64,000 bases of DNA from Siccirubricoccus sp. G192 (lineage in GTDB: Bacteria; Pseudomonadota; Alphaproteobacteria; Acetobacterales; Acetobacteraceae). The translations under genes were made by a program, and so were the position numbers. A model generated the notes under the pieces. That model saw only the letters and a program-made list of their open reading frames with translations. It had not been told where the DNA came from and searched no databases. Shown here in pieces: positions 54,927 to 63,779 of this stretch. Positions within the stretch are counted from its first letter, which is position 1; the number at the start of each line of letters is the position of its first letter. The stretch lies in assembly GCF_019084075.1 (NCBI RefSeq), contig NZ_JAHREN010000001.1, positions 5,358,501 through 5,422,500 of the forward strand, given 5' to 3'.

Positions 54927-55940
54927 ATGCCGATGCGCCGCCCCCCTCGCCGCGCCGTCCTGGCAGGCCTGCCGATGCTCGCTCCCCTGGCCGGCAGCCT
55001 GCCCTTTCGCCCCGCGCGGGCCCAGCCCGCCTATCCGGATCGCCCGGTCACGCTGGTGGCGCCCTTCTCGGCCGGCGGCGCGGCCGATATCGCCGCCCGC
55101 ATCCTGGCCGCGCATGCGCCACGCCATTTGCCCAACCCGGCCGCGACCATCGTGGTGGAGAACCGCACCGGCGCCTCCGGCGCGGTCGGCACCCAGTATG
55201 TGGCGCGCGCCAAGCCGGACGGGCAGACGCTGCTGCTGGCCCGGGTCGGCTCCTCCGCCATCCTGCCGGCGACCGATCCGCGCACCCCCTATGCCTGGGA
55301 CGAGTTCACCATGCTCGGCCTGCTGGACGAGAACCCCTTCGTGGTCTGCGTCCGCGCCGAGGCGCCCTGGCGGAACCTGGGCGAGTTGCTCACCGCCCTG
55401 CGGGAGAATCCGGGGCGGCTGAATTTCGCCACCACCGGGCCGGCGACCATCCTCGATCTCGGCATCCGCCACCTCTTCGCGGCCAGCGGCCTGCCGATCG
55501 ATGCCGGGGTCGCCATTCCCTTCCGCGGCGGTGGCGAGGCGGTGATGGCTCTGGTTTCCGGCCAAGCGCAGTTCATCGGCAACAACCTTACCGACACCTT
55601 CGGCGCCATCGCCTCCGGCCAGTTGCGGGCGCTGGTGGTCGGCACGGCGGAGCGGCTGCCCGCCCTGCCCGGCGTGCCCACCGCCAAGGAGGCGGAGGTC
55701 GAGGCGCTGGCGCAGATCACCGGCTGGAACGCCCTGTTCGGCCCGCCGGCCCTGGCCGAACCGGTGGCGGATGCCTGGGTGCGGGCCCTGGCGGCGCTGG
55801 CCGAGGATCGCGCATGGATCACCGCGACGCGCCGCGTCGGCGGCATCCCGCGGGTGCTGCCGCCGGCCCAGACCCGCGAATTCCTCCGCGGCCAGGTGGC
55901 GCTCTACCGGGACCTGGCGCGGCGCCTGGGGCTCATCTGA
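54927..55940 (+). CDS. Bug-type (TTT family) periplasmic binding protein
   Basis: A 337-residue receptor of the same family as that at 50958 but only distantly alike. It has a twin-Arg-like start (RRPPRRAVLAGL), VVENRTGASGAVG, PFRGGGEAVMALVSGQAQF and a LPGVPTAKEAEVE block. No TctAB genes nearby. Ligand unknown. Confidence 0.86.
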   Translation: MPMRRPPRRAVLAGLPMLAPLAGSLPFRPARAQPAYPDRPVTLVAPFSAGGAADIAARILAAHAPRHLPNPAATIVVENRTGASGAVGTQYVARAKPDGQTLLLARVGSSAILPATDPRTPYAWDEFTMLGLLDENPFVVCVRAEAPWRNLGELLTALRENPGRLNFATTGPATILDLGIRHLFAASGLPIDAGVAIPFRGGGEAVMALVSGQAQFIGNNLTDTFGAIASGQLRALVVGTAERLPALPGVPTAKEAEVEALAQITGWNALFGPPALAEPVADAWVRALAALAEDRAWITATRRVGGIPRVLPPAQTREFLRGQVALYRDLARRLGLI

Positions 55941-56080
55941 AGCAGCCGGGCCGCGCACGTCAGGCCGGGCCGGCTGGGCATGCATGCCCCGGGGAGGGTT
56001 GCGTGGCTGACCCGGGCGGCAAACCCCGTAGTGTCCTGCCCGCGAAGTTCGCTGGATCACCAGCGAAGGAAGCGGATCAG

Positions 56081-56149
56081 CAGGCCACTGGAAACAAAGG
56101 CTAGTGGCCTGAGAACGAAGGCCAAAGGACTTCGGAATCAGGCCACTAG
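56081..56149 (+). promoter_or_regulatory. Leader with mutually exclusive hairpins before the antiporter gene
   Basis: CAGGCCACT (56081-56089), its complement AGTGGCCTG (56103-56111) and CAGGCCACTAG (56139-56149) let the middle arm pair with either side: a 9-bp stem upstream or an 11-bp stem downstream. The downstream stem would cover part of the AGGA before ATG 56159. This looks like a translation switch, but no known riboswitch family was recognised. Confidence 0.35.
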
Positions 56150-56158
56150 GACCGAAAC

Positions 56159-57811
56159 ATGCCGCTCGTCGAAGCCGTCCTTGCCCTGATCGCGGCCTGC
56201 ATCGGCTTCGCCCTGCTCGCGCGCCGGCTGCGCCTGCCCTATGCGGTGATCCTGGTGCTGGGCGGCATGGCGCTGGCCTTCATCCCCGGCCTGCCGCAGG
56301 TGCGGCTCGACCCCGAATTGGCGCTGGCCTTCTTCCTGCCGCCGCTGCTGCAGGCCAGCGCCTTCCGCACGGACTGGCGCAGCTTCCGCAGCAACCTGCG
56401 GCCGATCCTGCTGCTGGCGGTGGGCTGCGTGGTCTTCACCGCCCTCTGCATCGGGGCATTGGCCAAATACCTGGTGCCGGAACTGCCCTGGGCCGCGGCC
56501 ATCGCGCTCGGCGCCATCGTCGCGCCGCCGGATGCCGTCGCGGCGGGCGCGGTGCTGTCCCGCCTGCGGCTGCCGCGCCGGCTGGTGACGGTGCTGGAGG
56601 GCGAGAGCCTGGTGAACGATGCCACGGCCCTGGTGCTCTACCGGTTCGCCGTGGCGGCCGTGGGCGCCGGCGCATTGGCACCCTGGGACGGGATAGGAGA
56701 ATTCCTGCTGCTGGCCGCCGGCGGGGTGGCGATGGGCTGGGTGGTGGGCCGCGCCGCCATCTGGGTCCAGGCCCGCTTGGAGGACACGCTGCTGGAGACG
56801 GCGCTGGGCTTCCTCGCCTGCTATGCAAGCTACCTGGCGGCGGAGGCGCTGCATCTTTCGGGCGTGATCGCGGTAGTGACCACCGGCCTGGCGATGGGCC
56901 GGGCGCAGCACCGCATCGCCGGCCCGCGCAGCCGTCTGGCGGGGCGGGCGGTCTGGGATTTCCTGGAATTCATCCTGAACAGCCTGGTCTTCATCCTGAT
57001 CGGGCTGCAGTTGAACGACATCCTCGGCCGGCTGGACGGGCGCCCCTGGTGGGAGATCGTGGGCATCGCCCTGGCGCTGGCGGCGGCCCTCATCCTCTCC
57101 CGCTTCCTCTGGGTCTTTCCCGCCACCTGGCTGCCGCGGCTGATCCCGGCGGTGCGCCGGCACGTCCCGATTCAGCCCTGGGCCGAGGCGACGATCATCT
57201 CCTGGGCCGGGATGCGCGGCGTGGTGAGCCTGGCGGCGGCGCTGGCCCTGCCGATGGATTTTCCGCAGCGCGACCTGATCGTGTTCCTCGCCTTCACCGC
57301 CATCCTGGCGACGCTGGTGCTGCAGGGCACGACGCTGGAATGGCTGATCCGCCGGCTGCACGCCGAGGTGCCGGCGCATGCGGGCGGCATCGACCCGGAG
57401 GAGGCGGAGGCGCGCCACCTCTCCGCCCGGGCCGCACTCGATGAGATCGAGCGGCGGCTGACCGACCCACTGGAGGGTGCCATCGCCGCCGATCTGGTGC
57501 CGGAATTCCGCGACCGCGCCCGCCATCTGCACCGCACTGCCGAGAATCGCGGCGCGGTGGCGGCGGAACGGGCGGCGCGGCGGCGGCTGCGCCTCGATTC
57601 GCTGGAAGCGGCGCGGGCCAGCCTGATCGAGCAGCACCGCCAGGGCCGGCTGCATGAGGAGGGGCTGGCCCGGCTGGAACTGGAGCTCGACCTTGAGGAA
57701 TTGCGCGTCCGCCAGGCGCTGGGCGACGAGCGGACCGAGGCGGAACGGCGCGCGGCGGAGCAGCGCCGGCGCGAGCAGACTGGCTGGGCCGCCTTCTTCG
57801 CGCAGAGTTGA
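56159..57811 (+). CDS. Na+/H+ antiporter, CPA1 family
   Basis: A 550-residue antiporter with about twelve spans in residues 1-400 and a long, charged, mostly helical cytoplasmic tail (residues about 405-550). PPDAVAAGAVL and GESLVNDATALVLYRF carry the Asp residues of the ion site. It expels Na+ or K+ in exchange for protons. The leader with alternative hairpins suggests regulated translation. Confidence 0.88.
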   Translation: MPLVEAVLALIAACIGFALLARRLRLPYAVILVLGGMALAFIPGLPQVRLDPELALAFFLPPLLQASAFRTDWRSFRSNLRPILLLAVGCVVFTALCIGALAKYLVPELPWAAAIALGAIVAPPDAVAAGAVLSRLRLPRRLVTVLEGESLVNDATALVLYRFAVAAVGAGALAPWDGIGEFLLLAAGGVAMGWVVGRAAIWVQARLEDTLLETALGFLACYASYLAAEALHLSGVIAVVTTGLAMGRAQHRIAGPRSRLAGRAVWDFLEFILNSLVFILIGLQLNDILGRLDGRPWWEIVGIALALAAALILSRFLWVFPATWLPRLIPAVRRHVPIQPWAEATIISWAGMRGVVSLAAALALPMDFPQRDLIVFLAFTAILATLVLQGTTLEWLIRRLHAEVPAHAGGIDPEEAEARHLSARAALDEIERRLTDPLEGAIAADLVPEFRDRARHLHRTAENRGAVAAERAARRRLRLDSLEAARASLIEQHRQGRLHEEGLARLELELDLEELRVRQALGDERTEAERRAAEQRRREQTGWAAFFAQS

Positions 57812-57882
57812 CCCCCTGTCGAGGCAGGGCCGCGGTGCAGCCTGTATCCTCGGGATGAAACCAGGGATGCAGGAGCCGCAAC

Positions 57883-58557
57883 ATGAAGGTCGGTGACATC
57901 ATGACCCGCCAGGTGATTTCCGTGCCGCCGGACACGCCGGCGCTGGCCGTGGCGCGGCTGCTCGCGGAGCGTGGCGTCTCCGCGGTGCCGGTGACGGATG
58001 CATCGGGAATGCTGCTCGGCATCGTCTCCGAGGCCGACCTGATCCGGCGGCTGGCCACCGGCGCGGCGCCGGAGGTGGGCCTGACGCAGCGGCTGTTCTA
58101 CAACCGCGACCGGGCGGCGGCGGATTATACCCGCGCGCATGGCGCGACCGCCGAGGACATCATGACCCGGAAGCTGGTGACGGCGACCGAGACCATGACC
58201 GCCGAGGACGCCGCGCAATTGATCGAGACGCATGCGGTGCGGCGGCTGCCGGTGGTGCAGGACGGCATGCTGGTCGGCATCCTTTCCCGCGCCGACCTGC
58301 TGCGGGCGATGCTGGCGCCGGCCGAGGACGTCTCGGATGCGGCGATCCGCGCCGCGCTGCGGCAGGAGATGGCCCGGCTGCCCTGGGCCGATGCACCCTA
58401 TGTGCTGGTCGAGGTGCAGGGCGGCACGGTGACTTTCCACGGCTTCTGCCATTCCCCGGCGGTGCGCCGCGGCCTAACGACCATCGCCGCCGGCCTGCCG
58501 GGGGTGAAGGCGGTGCAGGACCGCATCACGGAGGCGCCGCTGAACCGGGAGTTCTGA
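57883..58557 (+). CDS. Two-CBS and BON-like domain protein
   Basis: A 224-residue protein with two CBS domains (IMTRQVISVPPDTPALAVARL and IMTRKLVTATETMTAEDAAQL) and a C-terminal BON-like domain (VLVEVQGGTVTFHGFCHS). CBS pairs bind adenosine nucleotides. Its 3' end overlaps the convergent mscL gene by 32 bases. Confidence 0.87.
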   Translation: MKVGDIMTRQVISVPPDTPALAVARLLAERGVSAVPVTDASGMLLGIVSEADLIRRLATGAAPEVGLTQRLFYNRDRAAADYTRAHGATAEDIMTRKLVTATETMTAEDAAQLIETHAVRRLPVVQDGMLVGILSRADLLRAMLAPAEDVSDAAIRAALRQEMARLPWADAPYVLVEVQGGTVTFHGFCHSPAVRRGLTTIAAGLPGVKAVQDRITEAPLNREF

Positions 58558-59020
58558 GCTCGGCCTGGGCAGGCCCGGGCCGCTGGGCGCGCAATTCGTC
58601 GCGGATCTCGGCCAGTAATTTCTCGCTTGGCGTCGCCACCGGCGGCGCCTTGCCGATCTCGTTGAGCCGGAGCCGCGACAGCGCCTTCACCACCCAGAAG
58701 ATGGCGAAGGAGACGATCACGAATTTGATGATGGTGTTGAGGAATTTGCCGATGGCGAGCACCGCCGCGCCACCTTCGCGCGTGGCCTCCAATGAGGCGC
58801 GGCGCTCGCCGCTCAGCACCAGGAAGATGTTGGAGAAATCCACCCCGCCGACCGCCAGGCCGATCAGCGGGTTGATCAGATCCTCGACCAGCGAGGTGAC
58901 GATGGTGGTGAAGGCGGCGCCGACGACCAGGCCCACCGCCAGGTCCACCACGCTGCCGCGCATGAGGAAGGCCTTGAATTCCCTGATCCAGGCGGGCTCG
59001 CGGATGAGGCTGGTGGACAT
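58526..59020 (-). CDS. mscL: Large-conductance mechanosensitive channel
   Basis: A 164-residue MscL: FKAFLMRGSVVDLAVGLVVG is the N-terminal and first span, a periplasmic loop follows, then FLNTIIKFVIVSFAIFWVV as the second span and a charged C-terminal helix with EIRDELRAQ. It opens under hypo-osmotic stress. It converges on the CBS gene with a 32-base overlap. Confidence 0.93.
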   Translation of the reverse strand: MSTSLIREPAWIREFKAFLMRGSVVDLAVGLVVGAAFTTIVTSLVEDLINPLIGLAVGGVDFSNIFLVLSGERRASLEATREGGAAVLAIGKFLNTIIKFVIVSFAIFWVVKALSRLRLNEIGKAPPVATPSEKLLAEIRDELRAQRPGPAQAELRTPGSAAPP

Positions 59021-59407
59021 GCGGCGACTCTCCCCCGTGCTGCCGCCAGCTTAGGCCGCCCCCGCCTGCCGGAGGAATGCTGCGGCACAGCCCAACCGGA
59101 ACAATTGATCGGCAGGCAGGCGGCCCGCGCAAGGCGGATATCTCGCGGCCGCAGGAAGGCGCCGTGCCGACCCTGAGGCCCGGCTGTGGCGGCCTGCTGC
59201 CGCACCCGGCGGCAGGTTGCATTCCTGCTTCCGCGACCCGGCTGGCACCCTGCCGGAGACCGGCGCCGCGAGCCCTGCCGACCCCGGGAGATCGATCCCG
59301 TCCGCGCAACCATCCCTGGCCGGGGACGTTCCGGTCGGCGCAGGCGGGAGCGCGCCGATCCCCATGGGACCGGTCGAACGCTGCATCGCCGCAGGATGAG
59401 GAGGGCG
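59021..59407. other. Intergenic region before the peptidoglycan-binding lipoprotein gene
   Basis: About 390 bases with no convincing gene. It must hold the divergent promoters for mscL and the lipoprotein gene; no clear element or repeat was seen. Confidence 0.4.
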
Positions 59408-60217
59408 ATGATGACCTGGAAACTGGTCGGTGTGGCGGTGATGGCCCTGGCCGTTACGGCCTGCGGCACCGAACCGCGGGAACGCACCACCGGCGGCGCT
59501 GCGGCGGGTGCCGCGACCGGCGCGGGCATCGGGGCGCTGGGTGGGCCGGTCGGCGCGCTGGCGGGTGCCGCGATCGGCGCCGGCGCCGGTGCCGCGACCG
59601 GCGCTGCCACGAGCCCACGTGATGTCAATCTCGGCGAGCCGCCCTGGAGCAACCCCGAGGTGCGGACCCCGCTCGACAACGACCGGAGCAGCCGGGCCGG
59701 AACGCGCTCGGCACGGCGTGACCATGCAGGTTCGAGCAGCGTGCAGCAGGCGCAGCGGGAGCTGAATCAGCGCGGCTTCAATGCCGGCTCCGCCGATGGG
59801 GTCTGGGGGCCGCAGACATCGCAGGCCGCGATGGCCTTCCAGCGGGCGAACAACCTGGATCCCACCGGGCGCCTCGATTCCCGCACCATGCAGGCGCTCA
59901 ACATGGACGCGAGCCGCAGCAGCACGGCGCAGCGGCGCGACGATCGCAACCGCGCCTATATGGGCGGCGGCACGACCGGCACCGACAATCGCGCGACCGG
60001 CTCCACCACCACCACCGGGCCCACCGGCAGCGGCGGTCCGGGCATGAACGATACCCGCAGCACCACGGGCACCGGCACCATGGGTACCGGCACCTCGACC
60101 GGCAATCCGGGGGTCGGTGGCGGCGGCATCGGGTCGAGCACGACGACGGGCCCGGGCTCCATGGGCGGCGTCGGCTCGGGCACCCAGCCGGGCACCGGCG
60201 GCACCACGCCGCGCTGA
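59408..60217 (+). CDS. Lipoprotein with glycine-zipper and peptidoglycan-binding domain
   Basis: A 269-residue lipoprotein (lipobox AVTAC). Residues 30-70 form a glycine-zipper segment (GAGIGALGGPVGALAGAAIG), a PG_binding_1 domain follows (QQAQRELNQRGFNAGSADG, then RTMQALNM), and the last 95 residues are a Gly/Ser/Thr-rich tail. Envelope role is likely. GGAGGG precedes ATG 59408. Confidence 0.78.
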   Translation: MMTWKLVGVAVMALAVTACGTEPRERTTGGAAAGAATGAGIGALGGPVGALAGAAIGAGAGAATGAATSPRDVNLGEPPWSNPEVRTPLDNDRSSRAGTRSARRDHAGSSSVQQAQRELNQRGFNAGSADGVWGPQTSQAAMAFQRANNLDPTGRLDSRTMQALNMDASRSSTAQRRDDRNRAYMGGGTTGTDNRATGSTTTTGPTGSGGPGMNDTRSTTGTGTMGTGTSTGNPGVGGGGIGSSTTTGPGSMGGVGSGTQPGTGGTTPR

Positions 60218-60334
60218 ACCGGCAGGCCGCGCCGCCGATTCCGCCCGGCGGCGCGACCCTTCCGCGGTTTTCGTCCAGACGTGGACGAAGGCCATGGCGG
60301 ATGGCTCCTGTGGTCCGGAGTCACGCGATCTGCG

Positions 60335-61639
60335 TCAGCGTGAGAGCAGCAGGTCCGCCAGCCCGGTGACCAGCGTCACCGGGAACAGGGTGATCAGCAC
60401 CACCGTCAGCACCAGCATCAGGAAGAACGGCAGGGAGGCCATCGCGATCTCCCCCTGTTCCTTGCCCGTCATGGTCTGCATGACGAAGAGGTTGAAGCCG
60501 AGCGGCGGGGTGATCTCGGCGATCTCCACCAGCAGCACGATGAAGACGCCGAACCATACCAGGTCGAAGCCGGCATGCTGCACCATCGGCACCACGATGG
60601 AGGTGGTGAGCACGATCATCGACACGCCATCCAGCGCGGTGCCGAGCACGATATAGACCACCGTCAGCATGGCGATGATGCCGAACGGCCCGAGATCCAG
60701 CGCCACCACCGCCGCGGCCAGCGCCGCGGGGATGCCGGTCAGCGCCATGGCCTTGGAAAGGAAGGCGGCGCCGGCCAGGATGAACATGATCATGCAGGAC
60801 AGCCGCGTGGCGCCCTTCAGGCTGTCCAGGAAGTTCTGCCAGGTGAGCGCGCCCGTCACCGCCGCCAGGATGAGGCTGCCCAGCACGCCGAAGGCCGCGG
60901 CCTCGGTCGCCGTGGCCCAGCCCGCGAACATGGTGCCGATGACGGCGATGATGAGCAGTCCGCAGGGGATGAGCTGCGCGCTCTGCCGCAGCTTGGCCGC
61001 GAAGGGCATGCCCGGCTCGACCGGCGGCTGCTTCGAGGGACGGAGCAGCGCCCAGGTGATGATGTAGAGGCTGAACAGCGCCATCACCAGGAGCCCGGGA
61101 ATCAGCCCGGCGATGAAGACCCGCACGATCGAGACCTCGGCCGCCACCGCATAGACCACCATGATGATGGAGGGCGGGATCATGATGCCGAGCGTGCCGG
61201 CGGTGGCCAGGCTGCCGATCGCGGTGCGCTCGTCATAGCCGCGGCGGCGCAATTCCGGCAGCGCGATCTTCGACACCGTCGCGCAGGTGGCGGCGGAGGA
61301 GCCGGAGACGCTGCCGAAGATGCCGCAGGCCAGGATGTTCACATGCAGGAGCCGCCCTGGGATGCGCCGCACCCAGGGGGCGAGGCCATTGAACAATTCC
61401 TCCGAGAGGCGGGTGCGGAACAGGATCTCGCCCATCCAGATGAACATCGGCAGCGCCGCCAGGGTCCAGGAGCCGGTCGCCTCCCAGAAGGCGGAGGCGA
61501 GGAAGAGGCCGGGACTCGGATGCACCACCACCATGGCCAGCCAGCCCACCGCGGCAAGCGACATGGCGATCCAGAGCCCGGTGCCGAGCAGCAGGCACAG
61601 CACCACCAGCAGCAGCAGGGCGAAGCTCAGCAGTTCCAT
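60335..61639 (-). CDS. dctM: TRAP transporter large permease DctM
   Basis: A 434-residue DctM protein: FGSVSGSSAATCATVSKIAL, GTLGIMIPPSIIMVVYAV and TPPLGFNLFVMQ are typical. Last gene of a second DctPQM set, distinct from that at 44-47 kb. Start 61639 lies four bases after the dctQ stop. Confidence 0.9.
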   Translation of the reverse strand: MELLSFALLLLVVLCLLLGTGLWIAMSLAAVGWLAMVVVHPSPGLFLASAFWEATGSWTLAALPMFIWMGEILFRTRLSEELFNGLAPWVRRIPGRLLHVNILACGIFGSVSGSSAATCATVSKIALPELRRRGYDERTAIGSLATAGTLGIMIPPSIIMVVYAVAAEVSIVRVFIAGLIPGLLVMALFSLYIITWALLRPSKQPPVEPGMPFAAKLRQSAQLIPCGLLIIAVIGTMFAGWATATEAAAFGVLGSLILAAVTGALTWQNFLDSLKGATRLSCMIMFILAGAAFLSKAMALTGIPAALAAAVVALDLGPFGIIAMLTVVYIVLGTALDGVSMIVLTTSIVVPMVQHAGFDLVWFGVFIVLLVEIAEITPPLGFNLFVMQTMTGKEQGEIAMASLPFFLMLVLTVVLITLFPVTLVTGLADLLLSR

Positions 61640-61643
61640 GCCC

Positions 61644-62180
61644 CTAGAGCTCCGCCGAGAAGTCGCCGGAGGCCGCGCGTTCCTCCGCCGCCACGACATA
61701 GCTCGGCTTGGCCCCGCGCAGCACCGTGACGAGCTCGTCCAGGATCGCCACCAGCAGCAGCCCGGCGCCGAGCGGCATGGCGAGCTTCGGAATCCAGAGC
61801 GGGATGGGCACGGTGCCCTGCGCCACCTCCTCGATTTCCAGGGAGAAGAGCATGTCCTGGCCGGTCCACCAGGTGACATAGGCCATGATGACGGCGGCCA
61901 TCACGAGCACCAGCGCCTCCATCACCCGGCGGGGGAAAGGCCGGAGGCGGTCGATCACCATGCCGACCCGGATCAGCTCGCCCCGCTTGAAGGTGGCGGC
62001 GAGGGCGAAGAAGGTGGTGGCGACGCAGAGATAGGCGCTGACGTCATCGGCCGCCGGCAATTGCATCCGCAGCTCCCGCAGCAGCACCTGCGCCATCATC
62101 ACCAGGAAGATGCCGAGCAGCGACAGCGCCGCCAGGCCGGCCGCAGCGGTGTAGAGCGCATCCAGCAGTCGGCGCATCAT
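61644..62180 (-). CDS. dctQ: TRAP transporter small permease DctQ
   Basis: A 178-residue four-span protein: AALSLLGIFLVMMAQVLLRE, ATTFFALAATFKRGELIRV and the KLAMPLGAGLLL segment. ATG 62180 or 62177 starts it. Middle gene of the operon. Confidence 0.87.
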   Translation of the reverse strand: MMRRLLDALYTAAAGLAALSLLGIFLVMMAQVLLRELRMQLPAADDVSAYLCVATTFFALAATFKRGELIRVGMVIDRLRPFPRRVMEALVLVMAAVIMAYVTWWTGQDMLFSLEIEEVAQGTVPIPLWIPKLAMPLGAGLLLVAILDELVTVLRGAKPSYVVAAEERAASGDFSAEL

Positions 62181-62342
62181 GCGGCCCGGAAGGCCCGGCC
62201 GGAGACAACCGCAAGCTGCATGCGGCGGAAAAGCGCCATGCCGGAAGTCCCCTGGTGATTCGTTCCAGGGAAAACCATGCGCCGCCGGCTTCGGGCGGCG
62301 CAAGGGGCGATCGGCGGGTGGCGGCCCGGCCGGAGGACAACC

Positions 62343-63338
62343 CTACCCGGCGCGCAGGGCCTCGATCAGCTTCCGGCCGTCCTCGCCGGCCTTGGCGATC
62401 CATTCCTCGGTCATGGTGGCACTGACCTGGCGCAGCGCGGCCATGACATCGGGCGGGATGGTGCCGATGATGAGGCCCTTCTCCGCCAGCCGGCTCTCGG
62501 CGGCCTTCTGCGCCTCCTCCGCATAGCGCCAGCCGCGTTCCTCGGCACGGCGGGTGGCGGCCAGGAACACCTCCCGCAGGTCGGCCGGCAAAGCCTCCAG
62601 CGCCCGGCGGGAGACCAGCACGGCGTTCTTGGTCATGGAGAAGGTGGCCGGGGTGAAGACCTTGGCATAGTCCCAGGCCGAGGTATCGACGCCGGTCTGG
62701 GCCGAGGTCACCATCGCCGTGGCGATGCCGGTGGCGAAGGCCTGGGCCAGCTCCGCCTGCTGCACCAGCACCGGATTGGCGCCGACCAGCGCGGCGAAGC
62801 GGTTGGTCATCGGGCTGAAGGTGCGGAAGCGGCTGCCGCGCAGCACATCCAGGCTGTTCAGCGGCACCTGGGTATAGAAGCCCGCCGCGGGCCAGGCGAC
62901 GGTATAGAGCAGCGCCAGGCCCTGGCGCTGGAGGCGCGCCTCGATATAGGGCTTCTGCAATTCCGCCAGCCGCTTCGATTCGGCGAAATCCCGCACCAGG
63001 AAGGGGATGGCGTCGGCGTCGAAGAAGGGGTCCTCGTTGGAATAGGCAGTGAGCAGGACCTCGCCGAGTTGCACCTGGCCGGTCTGCACGCCGCGCTTGA
63101 TCTGCGCCATGGGCAGCAGGCTGGCATTGCTGTGGACCTGGAGGGCGAGGCGGCCACCCGAGGACTGCTCGATCTCCGCCGCCATCTCGCGGATGTTCCG
63201 GGTCTGGAAATTCCCGTCCGGATAGGGCGTGGCCATCTGCCAGCGGGTCGGCGCCTGGGCATGCGCGCCCGCCCCCAGGACTGGGCCCGCAAGCAGGAAG
63301 GCCGGGGCCGCGAGCGCGGCGCGGCGGGTGATCGGCAT
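62343..63338 (-). CDS. dctP: TRAP transporter substrate-binding protein DctP
   Basis: A 331-residue periplasmic receptor: signal sequence ITRRAALAAPAFLLAGPV, RLALQVHSNASLLPMAQIKR, the VLRGSRFRTFSP block and ALPADLREVFLAA. First gene of the second TRAP operon. ATG 63338 has AGGGGG upstream; ATG 63362 is an alternative. Ligand unknown. Confidence 0.87.
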   Translation of the reverse strand: MPITRRAALAAPAFLLAGPVLGAGAHAQAPTRWQMATPYPDGNFQTRNIREMAAEIEQSSGGRLALQVHSNASLLPMAQIKRGVQTGQVQLGEVLLTAYSNEDPFFDADAIPFLVRDFAESKRLAELQKPYIEARLQRQGLALLYTVAWPAAGFYTQVPLNSLDVLRGSRFRTFSPMTNRFAALVGANPVLVQQAELAQAFATGIATAMVTSAQTGVDTSAWDYAKVFTPATFSMTKNAVLVSRRALEALPADLREVFLAATRRAEERGWRYAEEAQKAAESRLAEKGLIIGTIPPDVMAALRQVSATMTEEWIAKAGEDGRKLIEALRAG

Positions 63339-63421
63339 GGCGGGAAGCCCCCTGTCCTTCATTGTCCTCTGCGATTGATGCAGGGGTCGCCCCGTCGCGG
63401 CAAGCGGAAGCTTGCGGCCCG

Positions 63422-63688
63422 CTACAGCGGATAGTCGCGCGCGGGGTCCACCCCGACGGCTTCCAGGAATTTCCTGAGCCCGCCCACCTCCTCCTTGGAG
63501 AGGCTGTGGCGGGTGTCGTGGAAGCCCTGGGTGTGGCCCTTCAGCTTCACCACGACCTGGCCGTGCCCGCCATGCACCACCTCGGCGCCCAGATCCGCAA
63601 GCGCGGCATGCACCAGCTTCGGGTCGATATTGCTGCTGACGGGATGGGCGAAGAGGGCATGCAGCGTCTTGCGGTGGCGATGGTTCAT
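63422..63688 (-). CDS. HicA-like toxin-family protein
   Basis: An 88-residue protein with the MNHRHRKTLHALFAHPV start and the dsRBD-like HicA fold (VHGGHGQVVVKLKGH, the late FLEAVGV). This family variant is often labelled HicA toxin, but no HicB antitoxin gene is next to it. So toxicity is doubtful. Confidence 0.65.
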   Translation of the reverse strand: MNHRHRKTLHALFAHPVSSNIDPKLVHAALADLGAEVVHGGHGQVVVKLKGHTQGFHDTRHSLSKEEVGGLRKFLEAVGVDPARDYPL

Positions 63689-63779
63689 GGCATCGGTGCT
63701 CCGGGCAGGATTGCCTGCGCGGCAGTGGAGCGCCGCCGCGCCGCCATGTCCTTGCGGCAGATCAATGAACGGCAGTCGC

